Positions 25,451 through 39,800 are shown, counted from the first letter of the stretch. The stretch is DNA of 64,000 nt from Butyriboletus loyo (GCA_038093515.1 JBBPSI010000006.1:124001-188000), one strand, 5' to 3'. Made by a program: numbers and translations. Notes: generated from the letters alone by a model not told the origin.

Positions 25451-26127
25451 ATGGTGAGCCCGACATCGTCACCAACGACGGTGACTGTTTCTGGCGCTTG
25501 CTAAACTTTGCGCTTGTACGCAGGCATCCGGCGTCGAAGTTGCAGATGTGTGCGTCACGACTTACCAGCAGCTCAAGCTGGGAAAAAAATTCAAGTACAT
25601 CCTCTTCACCCTCAACGACGCCCTATCCGAGATCGTCGTCGACAAGACCTCAGACGCGTCGAGCTACGAAGTATTTGTAGCGGACATGCCAAAGGATCAA
25701 TGTCGCTGGGCAGTCTACGATTTCGAGTTCGAAAAGGAAGGGAAGAGGAACAAGCTTTGCTTTATCTTGTGGTGTGTTTTTAGCACTTGCTTTCAATTCG
25801 GAGGTGGGGGGTGTGGGTGCCAATGGGGGGGAGGAATCTACCTACGAGGGTCGACCTCAGCCAACTTACATTGATCACTTCATCTCACAGGTCTCCCGAC
25901 GACGCCAAGATCAAAGACAAGATGGTGTTTGCTTCCTCCTCAGAGACCCTCAAGCAGAAGCTCGATGGTATAGCCTTTGAAGTTCAAGGCACAGACCCTT
26001 CAGAGATCAGCCGCGACACCGGTTCGTCGCTATCCACGTCTCTGGGGATAGCAACTGTCTATATCCTGATTCCTTGTTTACTTGCCGATTTGCAGTGCTT
26101 ACCAAAGCGTTGACCTCCACTCACTGA
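25451..26127 (+). CDS. COF1: Cofilin (actin-depolymerising factor)
   Basis: Binds and severs actin filaments in the cytosol. Exons: 25451-25453 (the ATG alone), 25524-25771, 25891 to about 26019, and a short last exon ending with TGA at 26125-26127 (...RDTVLTKALTSTH). The ADF-homology fold is complete: ASGVEVADVCVTTYQQLKLG at the N-terminus with the regulatory serine, then ALSEIVVDKTSD, DQCRWAVYDFEFE, KLCFILWSPDDAKIKDKMVF and the long actin-binding helix ASSSETLKQKLDGIAFEVQG. Length of ~143 residues is normal. An intron directly after the start codon is a known feature of fungal cofilin genes. The divergent and convergent neighbours are unrelated. Confidence 0.95.
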
Positions 26128-26494
26128 CTTCCGCGTTGCTCCTAATGTATCCGCCTGTATCGTTTATCGGTTCCGTATCTCATCTTGTATGTACAAATTG
26201 GGTTGTTGCCGCTCCGTTTATTTAGCGTGGTCGTCGATCCGTTCAGTGATTTGACTTGTCTAAGTGACTTGATGCCCTGATGGGCCCGCGGAAGCTTTGT
26301 CTGTTGAAACGGGAAATTTGAGCAGATACTGAGTCTGCTGACAGCGTGTCGCATGGTGATATGGCTATCGGCGGCATGGGAACCGAGTCTTGGATCGCAG
26401 AAGTCTATGGTCAAAAAGGTACCGATTGAATAGCTCTGTGTATCCGGTCCCGCCCGCTTGCTTGATATCGTCCGTATTACCGACAACCGTGGGT
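26128..26494. other. Convergent 3' intergenic space
   Basis: This 367-bp gap lies between the ends of the cofilin and MCD4 genes. Nothing beyond presumed 3' UTRs is seen. Confidence 0.5.
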
Positions 26495-29400
26495 CTACGA
26501 TACCTTCTTTCTATCTATGGACTCGGCGGGGATCAACGTGTCTCCCATAAGATACTCGCCTGTTGCGCAAATGCCAGCAGACCACACTAACAAAAGAGAC
26601 GTGATGCAGAAAAAGCTGATAGATTGCCCTATCTCCAACCAGGATCCTAACGCACGCATTAGTAAATAAACGACGGTGGAGCTGGCATTCCTTACCGGTG
26701 TCAGTCACGTTCAAAAAGAATGTCATCGTCATTCCTATTGGAGCAATCAGAATTGGATAGTCTTGGCGAATACAAAATCATGTTCACCGTCCGTAAGGGT
26801 CAGCGCTACGAGGAACAGGGAAAAAGAAGGCAAGCATAAACGGGCGTTGAGGGTGGCAAAAACTGCTGACAGGATCACATATGGCACGACGATCTTGAAG
26901 ATCTGCATGCGCAGGTCAGCGGGTGGATATGACCAAATCGGAAAATGAACCAGTAAGGCCGCCATCAAGAAAGGGTTGAATACTGGCACAAGACGGTATA
27001 CAGGCTCCAGATAGAAGGAACTAGACGCGTTATGAGACCACGCCATGCCAAATGTCATCCAGTTGTAACTTACGATATAGACGCAACGCTGAAAATGAGA
27101 GTCGACATGAGAGACTGACAAACATGGCACATATGTAACGTACTTTCCAGTCCCAAAGAAGGCGACCTGCACGAAAAATAAGAAAAACAGAGCTATCCGT
27201 ACATCATCCGCCTGGAAGCGATAATCATTCGACCGGACCTCCTTCCGCGTGGAGCCGTTTCCGTTGGTTCCCGAAGCCTTCCGAACGACTGCTTCGACGT
27301 CTATCCACAGCAGTAAATTGCATGTGAAAGCCGAGTAGAAGAGACCTTCAATGGATATCGACAATACAACGAAACAGACAGAAAATGCTAGGAACAATGT
27401 CATGATTTTGGACCTCGGTGAGGAATGTTGCACTCGGGATATGAATGGGTATAGTGATGATATCACTGTCCGAATCAGAGTAAGGTTACACGATACTAGA
27501 ATCACAATGAAGTTAAATTACCTACCGAGAATTGACCATGCAGCAACCTGATTGAGAGGTGGCAAACCATTCTTAGATTGCAAGCTGACGACAGAACTAG
27601 CAGTGACCACCATGGTAGCGACAAGTAGGCCCACCTTCCAGAAATTAAGTAGGAGCAATGAGCATGAAGAATTTTTACTCACTTGGAAAAGTACAGAGAC
27701 TCTTCGACTATCGAAGCCTGACCCTAAGTCGGATGACCAAGTTTGCGAAGCGCCTATAAAGAGCATAACAGCACCACCAAACAGGCTGGAAAATCATCAG
27801 CACCACGCAAAGTCGATCATTCGGGACCTACGTGGTTGCAAGGCTTTCCTTCTTGTCAACTGGGAGGAAGGGGAATACAGCGGTGACTAGACAACTAAAA
27901 GTCCATTGTGCAGCAAGTTTCCAATTCTGCGAAAGAGTTGAGGATGGCCAGGCACAATATGGCCATAAGACTCCGATGATCACAAAACCGACACTCCATA
28001 TAGAACGGTAGGTGTATGCGGCCTGGGGGATGTAATGTGTGAACCATAACTTCAGAACGAAGAGACACACATACTACCATGCTCTGAAGCGAAACCACAA
28101 CAAGTAATCCATAAGTGAAAAGCTGGCGGGTGGAGAAAGAGGATTGGGATACGGCTCTGAACAGAGCGGGTGCCCCTCGGAGGTAGAACACTCTCCAGAA
28201 ATAACACGGGAAGGCAACATAAATGTAGAACGTCCATGGTGAGTTTTGTATCCAGAAGGCCATCGCAGAGCCAAAAAAAGTCAAAAGAGTGAGTGCATCA
28301 ACGAGCCCGTTCCTGGTGGACGCCAGTGGGCTATCAAGAGTAGGGAGGAGGGAGATGGAAGCATATGCAGCCCATCCAACATACGCTACGATGACAATAG
28401 AGCGAATCAAGAAACGATCATAGCTAGAGATCTTGTCAGGCCAAAACGCAATGAAATACAACGCAAACTGACGTTTCTAGGTAGCGCAAACCTTCCAAAC
28501 AAGTGTTGATCAACTGCGCAGACTGTCGACGTGCTTCATTCCATTGTCCTTCTCTGAGCGATTGTTCGATGGAAGCAAGTTTCCGGATGCGGGCCGGCAT
28601 TCCGGAATCGTCCACACCTTCGAGGGGACCAAATGGTTTATAGAACAAAACGTTTGTCTGCTTGAGCTCTTGGAAAGATCAGAAACTACATTTAACGATA
28701 GATGTCAACTTACCGTGTTTCATATGGTAGTGCTCTAACAAGACCTGGGTATTGACTAATGCCATGTGCGCAAGTGATTCCTCTCCTCTACGAGGGTTAA
28801 GGAAGCCAGCCCGCGTATGATCTACATCAGGCAGCACACCAACCGAGTTTGCTGGCCAATCCATGCCGACAAGTGATGCCATTAGAGGAGCTATATCTGC
28901 TTGAGAGATGTCCCGGCGAAGTATATGCTCAAGTTTCCATGGCCGTGAGAAGTCGTCGTGCGAAGAAGGTGAGGAATCGGGGAGAGGACCTCGAATGCCT
29001 TTGCCCCACGCAACAAGTGGCGTTCGTGTGTTATCTGGGTCTGAGAAAGGCTATGAAGGCCAAACCTGCGAAAGCGGGATAGTCTCACCACCATCTCCAT
29101 GATTACCTATTTTAGACATGCCATGATCGGCAGTAAATACGAAACTTGTTTCCTCGTCCCCGTAGAAGTCCAGGAAGAGTTTCTCTGTCTCGCGGACAAT
29201 GCTGTCTACGACTTGGATGTTGTTCATATACTCCTGTTGGTCTATTTGAGTGTAGTGAACCACGGTTGAGTTGCTGGATTCACCTCGGAATGAGGACGGT
29301 ATGAGTGCCCGGTAGTGTCCAGCCCTAGGAGATGCATGAAAAATATGACTTTGTCCTTGCGCAAGTTCGAATTTAGCGTAGCATCGCCTGACGCGTTTCG

Positions 29401-30250
29401 AAATAGTGTTTTGAGTTGATCTAGCACCCAGGTGTCGAGAGCGGTCGCATCTGCACACCTCGTTAGGCTCGTGACCAAAACGCTCGGCATTATATCAACC
29501 TTTTGTAAAGTCTTCTGCTTCCTCGTCATAGCACCATGAGCGGACTTTTCCAGGAGTGGCACCTTTGGCAAACATGGGCAGGATATCGGGTGACCCGAAC
29601 GAGAAGGTGTGAGTTGACTGGTTAAATACCGAATCGAAGTCCACCTTGATTGGGGAATGGTCAGCAGACAATTGCTCCTCTATGTTTACCTCTTACTGGA
29701 TTGGTCTTCCAGCCCTGTGATTGGCACGCTAAGGTCATGGACGGTATCTGCAATCATGCTCATGTCTGACCTTTGTGACCGCTGAGACATCTTCATACAT
29801 CCCCCCTATCCACAGTAGTGTGAAGACAGAAGCCGTGGGACTTGTGAAGACAAACCTATGATGGCGACATGTCCTGGGCGACTCTCGGTAGGTACCCTGG
29901 TGTGAGATACCCCGAAGGCACCGCGCTTCTCCGCGATGGACCTCAGGTATGGGGCAACTACCTCTGGGGCAGAATCAAATGGCGAAAACCCGTTTGGCGT
30001 GAATAAGAGGTCAGCCCGAAGGCCATCACCTGCTCAAAGCGTGTTAGGACGAGGCAACATACGTTGTATAATCCGACATACCTACAATGAGCACTAGGCG
30101 TTTAGACTCTCCGGGGCTTGAGCCATAGCGTGTCATGCCATGAACGACAGGGCTCCTGAAGTAGCAATCGAATACAGACGCGATAAACACGATGTGGAAT
30201 ATGATTCCGAGGATGAGCAACTTGAAGACATGGCCACTCGAGCTGGGCAT
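26495..30250 (-). CDS. MCD4: GPI ethanolamine phosphate transferase 1 (Mcd4/PIG-N)
   Basis: ER membrane enzyme that adds ethanolamine phosphate to the first mannose of the GPI anchor precursor. The start is taken at the ATG 30250 ([20 protein letters not shown]), because the longer in-frame extension begins with a non-ATG codon. The start leads straight into the first membrane helix, as in Mcd4. The lumenal alkaline-phosphatase-like domain shows [69 protein letters not shown] and [16 protein letters not shown], which carry the expected metal-binding Asp/His residues. The C-terminal half is a string of hydrophobic segments (28450-26500) ending ...[18 protein letters not shown] with the TAG at 26495. 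About twenty short exons. No break in the frame was seen, but not all small introns in 26.8-28 kb were traced exactly. Confidence 0.93.
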
Positions 30251-30930
30251 TTGGCATACAACACCGCGGGTGATGGTCGCTTCGTTGCCAAAACTCGGTT
30301 CAACCTCGGTGAGTGCTGGCACTGAACGTCGAACCTGACCAGAGCAAGGTCGAATGAATATTTTCGTTGAACGTGTGTTGCCGTTCCGTCACCGTGAAAG
30401 AATTTCTATATTCGTATACCCCTAAATGCAAAGTAACAGCTACATCGCGGAACACATTAATCGTTGATAGCTACTATAAAGACGCTCTAGTTCGACTAGA
30501 TGCTCCTCTGAAAGGATCAACCAAGCTCAACGCGTGAGTCCATAACACAACACCCTACTATTGCAAACTTGCAACACTCGGTTTCTATCAAACAGTTGAA
30601 AGAGCGCTGGCAGAGAAAGGTGACCCAGATCCGTGTACAACCAACCACAAGAAAATTAGATCATGTAGTTACCATTGGGACATCATATTTTGGAGCGATC
30701 CGCAATCGAGCCCTGGCAACTACTATGAGCGGGAGCGTGGCATCATGATTATGATAGAAATCACGCTGTCGGCCTCTGCGAGTCTCCCTCAGGATTAGCC
30801 CAGTGACTGCATGGTGCCGACATGTAATACACACTGCTATGGTCAAGACGAGCTCGCCCTGGTACGTCCTCTCTCACTACTTTTCTACACCGCCGATCAG
30901 TAAAACTTCTGGTTCCCGGTGGTAGCCGAG

Positions 30931-30980
30931 CGGTTCTGACTGGTTCTGACTGGTTCTGACTGGTTCTGACTGGTTCTGAC
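30931..30980. repeat. Tandem repeat, 5 x 10 bp TGGTTCTGAC
   Basis: Five head-to-tail copies of TGGTTCTGAC; the first starts with C instead of T. It directly follows GGTAGCCGAG, so the first unit reads like the D-arm of a tRNA (TAGCCGAGCGGTT), but no tRNA body follows. The complement CAGTCAGAACCA recurs once near 36436. Confidence 0.85.
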
Positions 30981-31902
30981 CACTAACCGTTTCACTGATT
31001 CGACCATCCACTTCTTTTGATCGACCTACAATTGACTTATCCTTACCACCTGGCCACGACACACAGATTTACTCCCTTGGAGTCGGTACAGACACTCCCC
31101 TACCCTTCGCTCTTCCATCATGCACAGCACACACCGCAACTCGTCCAATCAACCGAACACACGGATACTAGTAGTCGACCGATTACGTTGATCGCTTGCA
31201 TGCTGCGTTGCCACTTCTGCGGAGAACCTTTCGGGATTTGGAATTGCAGCTGTGCCGTGTGTGCACTGTGAAACACTGACAAAATTTTGCAACCCCTGTT
31301 GTGTTCGACTTCGACGCAGTAGAACGCTGCCACTGTTCCAGCCTCTCAATTAATCATCCCCGGAAAGTCGGAGCAAGTAACTGAGATAGTTCTATGACAA
31401 CTGTACGCACTGTTCTGCTAACAAACGGGTAAGTGATTCAAGTATTGTTTCTAAATGTTGTGAGACCGTTTGCAACTCTGGTGGAATGATGGTATGATGA
31501 CCAGGAACTGCTTCGATAGCCTAGTTGCTGTCCGCGGGAGCGCGGAGCCTGGAGGACGAGTTGAGCGTGTCTTTGCCCACGATCCTACCCCATGTTCCCA
31601 CTCTTGGCGGAAACAGACAGACCTTGGTCAGTGGTCACAGTCCCACGTCATGACGGTAGTTATGGTCCTTTTTGCCCACACTACACATGGTTCAGATGTC
31701 TCCGACGAACTGTTCTATCCTCATGGAACACTTTGCAGGAAGAGCCCGGAAGTTTTTTTCATTGTTTCATATAGATCTAGCTGGCAACCTCTTCGGGCTG
31801 ATTTACGTCGAACACGCCTAGATAACGATCTCGTTCCATCCTCAGGTTCTTCTCCAGGGGCAACCCCTTCGACGTCGTGACACTCCCAGGCTCGCCGCGC
31901 CA

Positions 31903-31909
31903 TATATAA
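31903..31909 (+). promoter_or_regulatory. Possible TATA box of the F-box gene
   Basis: TATATAA within CCATATATAAGTCAC, about 150 bp upstream of the ATG at 32056. Weak positional evidence only. Confidence 0.3.
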
Positions 31910-32055
31910 GTCACTCCCTTGAAGGTATACTTTCCTTTCTCACTTATTTTAAACACGACACTCCCAGCCTGATAACAAATCTGATAGTAATTTAGTAAAC
32001 CACCGTCTGCAAGTGACGCTTCGTATCCTCGTTATCCTTGCCTCTTCCTCCCGCA

Positions 32056-33379
32056 ATGACTTCGGTTTTTGCCTCTCTGCCGCAGGTCTCCCCACGTGTA
32101 CCACCTGAAGTATGGCTTAGGATCTTTGGTCTTGATACCGACCTCGACGTTCCCTTTAACTGTGACAATCCGATTTCTTCGGACTTGCCCCACACGCTCG
32201 TTAAACAACACGAGTTACAGAAATTGAAAAGTTCTCTTCGCACAAAGCGCAGCATGGCTCTCGTTTGCAGAGCTTGGAATGAACTTGCATTGGAATTCCT
32301 CTATCAAAACATCCTCATCACCAAAGTGGATACTCTGGTTTCCCTCCACGAAGCGCTCCAGAGACATGCTTTGACAGCACAAGGCAAGAATCGACTTGGC
32401 TGGTGGACAAAGCGTTTGGACGTCCTCATAGAAAATGAACGCTGCGAGGCCTCCGACTACAGCATGCTTGCCGCAGTCATACACCAACTTCCAAATCTTT
32501 CTATTATTACGCTCTCCATGCCCATGTTGCCATTCAACGACTGTTGGCTCCGCCAACTACCTACATCTGTCGTAGCGTCTCTGGCTGAGACATGCGGGAC
32601 GTCACTCCAGGTATTCGACTGCTCTGAATCGATTCTTAGACCATGCAGGCAAGCATGCGTGCATTATTTACTATAGTGCTTAAAACTAACGACTTCATAT
32701 CAGAGAAGACTTGATGATGCTGCTTGCGTCGTCTCCGAATTTGAGGGTACTTAGGTGCCCAATTTGCTCCCCCACGCCTGCCGAGAGAGCTTCTAGAAAT
32801 CGCCCTGACGTTCCCGTCATGCCAAAACTAGAATCCATCACTCTAACCTCTGTCTTTCTGCGAGATTATCTTCCAAGAGACAAAGATGCAAACCACCTCC
32901 CCGCACTCCGTCAGCTCACCTACGATTGCATTCCCCCGCCATTCCTCGACTATGCATGGAAGAATTTTGTGAAGCTAACTTGTGCAAATCTCACTTCTGT
33001 CACTCTCGACTTTTGTCTTGCGGGCGACTCTCTGCAGAGTGAACTCGATTTACTCTCCGAATGTTGTACGGCGCTCGACAAGCTTGTTGTCTACCTGCGG
33101 TCCTGGCTTGAGCTGAAACCACGCCTTATCCTTCCGCCGGTTTCCTACCTCGGTCTACACTCCAAAGCTCCAAAGGGACCACTTTTCCATTGCCAGGCTT
33201 TGGTTTCTGCTCTCGTGACGCTAACGGCGCCAAAACTCAGGACCGTTCGGTTACTGCATGCTAATGCGGCGGCAGAGTTGCGCGAAAATCCATCTTCAAT
33301 TACTGCAGAGGATCGCGCTTATCTGGCTTCATGCAATTTCTCATTAGAAGATTTCGAAGGTCGCGTACTGTTTTCGTGA
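32056..33379 (+). CDS. F-box-like protein with leucine-rich C-terminal part
   Basis: Probably a substrate adaptor for an SCF ubiquitin ligase, a very expanded family in Agaricomycetes; the target is unknown. Exon 1 is 32056-32648 and exon 2 is 32704-33379, giving ~422 residues. The F-box-like segment is VPPEVWLRIFGL...MALVCRAWNELALEFLYQNI (residues ~14-90, with an insertion). Downstream, spaced leucine motifs such as LPNLSIITLS, SPNLRVLRC, MPKLESITL and APKLRTVRLL suggest irregular leucine-rich repeats. The start ATG at 32056 was chosen because the six-codon longer frame begins with TTG. The single intron appears to use a GC-AG pair (GCAAGC...TCAG), since only that donor restores the frame. 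Confidence 0.8.
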
Positions 33380-34317
33380 AGGAACCACCCCTATTTTTCT
33401 TTTTTCCGATAGGTTTGTTCTGTTTCGTTACTCATATGAGGTAGGGAAGTTTCTCGCGTTTGTTTTTCATGTAAATGTACCAATGGAACCAGTGAAGTCC
33501 GAGTTGATCATGATAGGGTTAGAACTAGCCGATGGCATGCAGCTGCCCCTATGGCTGAGCGTAAGCGGTTTGGCATCATGCATATGTATGGATCGTCCTG
33601 TAGTTCGAGCCCCTCTCGAAAAAGTTCCGTGCACCTATTTTCCGCACGGCTCGTGTGCCTGGTTTCAAGCAGGTCCACTTGTCACTGATACCATCGACTA
33701 CCCTCTAGATCTACTAGACTCGTCACCAGTCTTCGTTACACAGGCAACAGGCTCGATCGAGACTAAGCCTCTACGTCGAGAGTGACAATATGCATGCTCA
33801 CCCATAACTTCATCACTGCCGAGGACGTTCGCTCGATCGAGGTAACGTTGGGCTACACGATTGCTTTCGATGTCTTTTTAGACTACTTCTCCAAAGCCGC
33901 AGCACCATTGCGTCGCAAGCGCGTTTGGAGAGAGAGTCGGTAACTCGGGAACAGCGGCTCCTTCTGTGGGAGCGCTCACTTGAATTTTTTACTGTAGAAA
34001 AATCAGTAGAATTGAAACCAACGTACATAAGACTAAGCTACAAAGTATGAAATTCATCGATGGAAGCTCCTTAGAGGCATGCAATGGCCTCGAGAACGAT
34101 CCGCGTGCGCCGGTGTAGAGGCTATCCATGTCGGTGTCGTTCAAGTTATGTACATTTGTGCATAGATCCACAACAAAAACTACAAAAACTGTAAACAAAG
34201 CGGTAAGAATAGGTGCAGGTGTCACTATAACCACTCTCCATTAGATCAAGCATATTTCCAAGATAAAGGGAAAGCGAATCTGCACGACAGGAAGTGGATG
34301 GTGGTACAGTATAACCC
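33380..34317. other. Intergenic region with a tRNA-like relic
   Basis: This 940-bp interval lies between the 3' ends of the F-box and aspartic protease genes. At 33551-33620 there is an A-box-like TGGCTGAGCGTAAGCGG followed ~45 nt later by a B-box-like AGTTCGAGCCCC. The flanks do not fold into acceptor or T stems. No protein gene is supported. Confidence 0.45.
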
Positions 34318-35811
<1,494 letters not shown>

Positions 35812-35912
35812 CTACGGCAGAGTCCTTTATTCGCGTCGAGGTTGAATCTGAAGGTGAATCCGATTTACGCCTTTACTACATGTAATGCCGTACAGCATAG
35901 CATTGTACTAAG

Positions 35913-35919
35913 TTTTATA
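35913..35919 (-). promoter_or_regulatory. Possible TATA box of the aspartic protease gene
   Basis: TATAAAA on the minus strand, about 120 bp upstream of the ATG at 35794. Confidence 0.35.
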
Positions 35920-35937
35920 GATCTCTGTGAGGTAGGC

Positions 35938-36030
35938 AGATGGCCAGACGCAACAGAGGGAAACTGCTAGAGTTTGAACTTGTGAACGCCAGCGGAGGCG
36001 AAAGGGAGGAGGAGGAGGAGCGTTGCACTC
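35938..36030 (-). pseudogene. Decayed copy of the aspartic protease signal-peptide/propeptide exon
   Basis: This stretch repeats 35693-35777 in the same orientation. Both share CTTGTGAACGCCAGCGGAGG and the following GCGAAAGGGAGGA, and both have a TGGCCAG start. In the upstream copy the start codon is gone and a stop interrupts the propeptide (after GVHKFKL). It is a partial tandem duplication of the first exon, now non-coding. Confidence 0.75.
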
Positions 36031-36812
36031 AGAGACTCGGAATAATATTGTGGGAAGTGAGCGGCAGGAAGTGGCAGTGCAGCTCTCTCCCTTTCACGCC
36101 GCTCGCCAGCAGCTGAGTGCCAGTGATATATACAATTCTTCGGTAATCATCCCGTCCGTCCGTCCACGTCCTGGGCCAAGCGCTGGTCAAAGATATACAT
36201 GGCCTGGTAGGTTTTCTAGTATGCAGTCGGTCGTCAAACAAGCTCCTTGACAGATAATTGGCTATGGCAGGGTTTTCGCTGTTTGACGTCTGTTGCAATG
36301 CCTCATAGAAGCTGAATCCCACTACGACTATTGGTGAAATTTCTACCAATGCCCTGAACCAGATTCAAGCTACTAATCTGCAAACATAGCCGAACCCGGG
36401 ACTCAACTACAAAACGTAGCCGACCTGTCGTTCAGTCAGAACCAATAACCTGCGGTAGAGTGGTCAAGCGATAACGTTACACTATGCCTTTGCAGATGGG
36501 CCTAGCAGTGGAGAGGCAAGTTGTTCCATCTTGATTGTGCCTTTCTTTCAGGGTCTCATTGTGGGTGCGGTCCTGTGGTGAGGGCCGCGGGCATTGAAAG
36601 GCCCAGGGCGTGTCCCTGCCAGTGAGTTTTCAGCGACGGACCACGATGTAGGACCATCCTGTACTGTTCGGACCCAGACCATTGAATTCAGGACACATTC
36701 TTCGTTACAGATCAACAAATATAAGAACAGAACCGCGTACACGTGTTTTCCTCAAGTTTCCTCCTTTAACACCATACTGTCTCGCGCCAAACCCATTCTC
36801 AATATCGCTCAA
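36031..36812. other. Intergenic region, tRNA-like fragments only
   Basis: About 780 bp between the aspartic protease and the giant DUF3638 gene. It contains CCGAACCCGGGACTC (36383-36397) and GGTAGAGTGGTCAAGCG (36455-36471), which look like tRNA B-box (inverted) and A-box pieces, but no complete tRNA. The last part is the giant gene's upstream region. Confidence 0.45.
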
Positions 36813-39800
36813 ATGTCTCACTCCGTCCTTGACCACGGGGACCTTCGTACACTGGAATATATCGTCACGCACGTTTTTTTTCCCATCAAGCTTCCCGATG
36901 AGGACGACCACAGCATCCACAATAGTCTTTCTCTAGCTGGAGCAGTCGCCTCTGTTGCGCGAATGTATTGTAACCACGTCGACAACGCAAACCTGCCTCA
37001 GTGGCATTGCATCTCAGGAATGTTGGACAATCTACAAGCCGCTGTTCAGTATAGAAGTTTGGATCGGCTCCGGACTATTTCCCAGCTTAGCAGCATGAGC
37101 GTAGGAGGTAAGCTTTCGAGCCTCCACTATGTCCTCGGAACTCACAATCTGCAGATACTCGCGCATTTCTTATCCGAGCGCAAAACGCGGCGGTCGTTTT
37201 TAGAAAGCAGAAAGATGTCACTATCTTCGAATCCTTCGAGGTATCCCCAAAAGCTGAGGATGTGATGGCTACGCGGGGAAAGCTCATCTGCTCTTATCCT
37301 GGACCGGCCATCAATGTCCCTAATGTCATGTTTGAAGACGAGAGCTTTCTTTCCGAGCTAGTGAATTTCCTCGTTCACATGAACGACGATGTCCTTGATG
37401 CGGCTCCACCAAGTCTAGAACCACAGTCCACTGTTGGCCAAGCCCGAGACACCACCCACCCGCGTTATATCACCGAGTTGCTTACTGGCATCTTGAGAGG
37501 TGTCGGTCGCCCTGCCGACATCGTTCGCATCAGTAAACGTGTGGGGGATGATGTTATCGGCAACGGCTCGAAGTTGCCGTGGCGACGCTCGTCACTCTGG
37601 CTGGTTATCAAGGTTGCCCTTCAGACATCACTGCATCGGTCCTCTCTCGGGCATCATACCTACAAGGAATTCATGCTATTCTTCATGTGTCGCCTTGCAC
37701 AGGACGAGATCTGTGCGGACCTCCCCAATAATGTACTCCAATGCATGTCAGCCAAAATCAGCCGACGCCTGCGGAAGCTTGGTTCTTTCGCACCAGACTG
37801 GCTCTCCCGCATTGCGTTGGAGATCTGCAATTCCCTCCGATCGGCTCTTGAGAAGAGGTGGGCACAGGTACATGCTGCTCAGCGTGTATCCCCAGTGTGG
37901 GATCCCTCTCAGCTTGATCTTACCCGAGACATTCAGCTGTCACTCTTGGGGAGTCGCGACTACCTTCGCAACGCTCTCGCGGATGGCATCATAAATACTC
38001 CCCGCGCTTCTTTTAACCCCGAACATCATCCCCGAGGTACCCTTGATGATTTTCTGTCTTCTGACGGGGTCTTTTTCGAGAAGGCATATCGTACTGAGCC
38101 ACATGTTGCCCTCTACGACGTCGAGCGGGCGGTTGAGCAGAGTATTGACGCCTGGGTTGGTCGGGTTGGAAACAACGACGAAGCTTGCATGAAACTGGAG
38201 GTCTTGGCAAATAGATACTCCTCGAGTGCGCTGAAAACGTACGCGAACAATCCGGAACTTCTGTCAGTCATGCTGTTGACCGCGATCGAGCTTTGGGTTG
38301 CGCTGGACAAAATAGCTGTCAAGGAGATTCCGATGCTCGCAGACTACTCTCCGGAGGTCCCCACAAGGATTTTGGAGGATCTGTTAGTTTGCAAGACTGG
38401 GAGTCTCTGTCGTCTTCGCCACGCGCACCAATACCTCTCTGATCGCCACTCCCGGTCACGACGTCGAGAGTCTGTTTTTTCTCCGCCAATCACTGCAAAC
38501 AATTTTGCCGTCCGTTTCTACAGAAGCTCATCGCATCTTCAGCGCCTCAAGACTCGGGTCGAGGAAGTAGCGCAGCGCGAAGTTCGTGAAAAAGTTGCTG
38601 AACTCGAGAGAGAGAACGCTCGTCATGCAACTCTGCAACGACAAGCTGCTATGCTTGATCACGAGTACGCCATTGATCGGGATGGCTTCGGATGCCATGC
38701 CAACCACTGCAGCAAATGCAACCTTGAAACAAAGTATGGGAACATGGAGATATCGGTTCATGAATGGCCATTGCCAGCCGAACAGCTCCGCGCTGAGGCT
38801 GTCGTGTTTGAATTAGATTGTCCAATCTCTTTCAACATGTGGCGCACTGCTACACTGCATCTCTTGGTCGATATTTGCTCCCCATCCATTGGGCGAAAAC
38901 GTCCCTGTATCAAACTCAGTGGATATGCCGCATTACAGCCTTACCTTGTTCAGTATCCGAGATCGCGGGTCACCCTCGCTTCTGACACGGGGCCCAGGCA
39001 TTCTAGTACAACGTCCATTCCCACCACGCAGGGACGGGTCTGCGTTAACGATGGGTTGACATTCTATGGTTTTGATAGCCGTGCTTGTATTCCTATCTCG
39101 GATGCATTGGGTCGTGTCGACATCAGCAGGCATTGCACGTACAAGCTTCAAAGTGAATCATACCAGAATTTGCAGCAATTTGTTGTTGCCACCTCCCACA
39201 CGTCGAACGATGTCGTAGCAAACCAAGCTGACTGCCATCAAGACCTTTCCATCCATGAATTTATGGCGTTCGGACACCTGCGCAGTGGCGAGTTACTTCA
39301 ATGGCTCAACATCTTGCGAGAGCTTCGGGGTCGATCGCTGAGTTTCCATCGTCACGAAGTCCATCTGCTGTTGGCTCAGGCAGCTTCTCAAGTTGGACCG
39401 CTTGCAAATTCGGGGTGGACGTGGCATCAGGAGACCCAGGAGACGTCCTTTTGCTATGCGCTTCTAGGAGAGTTGGAGGACCTCCTTCGGGATGTCGAAG
39501 CAAATTGGCTGGAAACAGTGACAATGAATACCATTTCCTTCTTGGTCCGTCGTCTACTGGCGTCCAGCCCTGATGAAGCTGTCGCCCAGAAAGCGCTTGG
39601 ACTTCTTCGTACTGTATGTGGCAAAGTATTCTCTTGGGTACGGGAGTTATCGGCTAAGCTCGCGAAAACCCCGGGAGATGAAGAGTTGCGTGTGTTTTTG
39701 CGGGACGCCGCCGCCGTTTGTCGAAGCACGTTCGACATTGACCCAGCTGTGGCCCGAAAGCTCCTTCGCTCAGCAGAAGACATCGAAGTTCTGCTTTCTT

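Larger units (their letters stand above)
30251..32055. other. Intergenic region, no gene seen
   Basis: This 1.8-kb interval lies upstream of both MCD4 (minus) and the F-box gene (plus). It contains a 10-bp tandem repeat (30931-30980) and a TATA-like motif near 31903. An open frame at 31470-31880 (136 residues) matches nothing I recognise and is probably chance. Confidence 0.5.

Noticed and set aside
30911..30990. tRNA gene (TAGCCGAGCGGTT looks like a D-arm)
   Set aside because: The sequence after it is a 10-bp tandem repeat with no anticodon or T arm.
31470..31880. 136-codon plus-strand frame
   Set aside because: No recognisable domain and no splice-extended continuation; consistent with chance in a 1.8-kb intergenic region.
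36380..36480. tRNA gene on either strand
   Set aside because: A-box and B-box-like pieces are in opposite orientations and no cloverleaf can be drawn.
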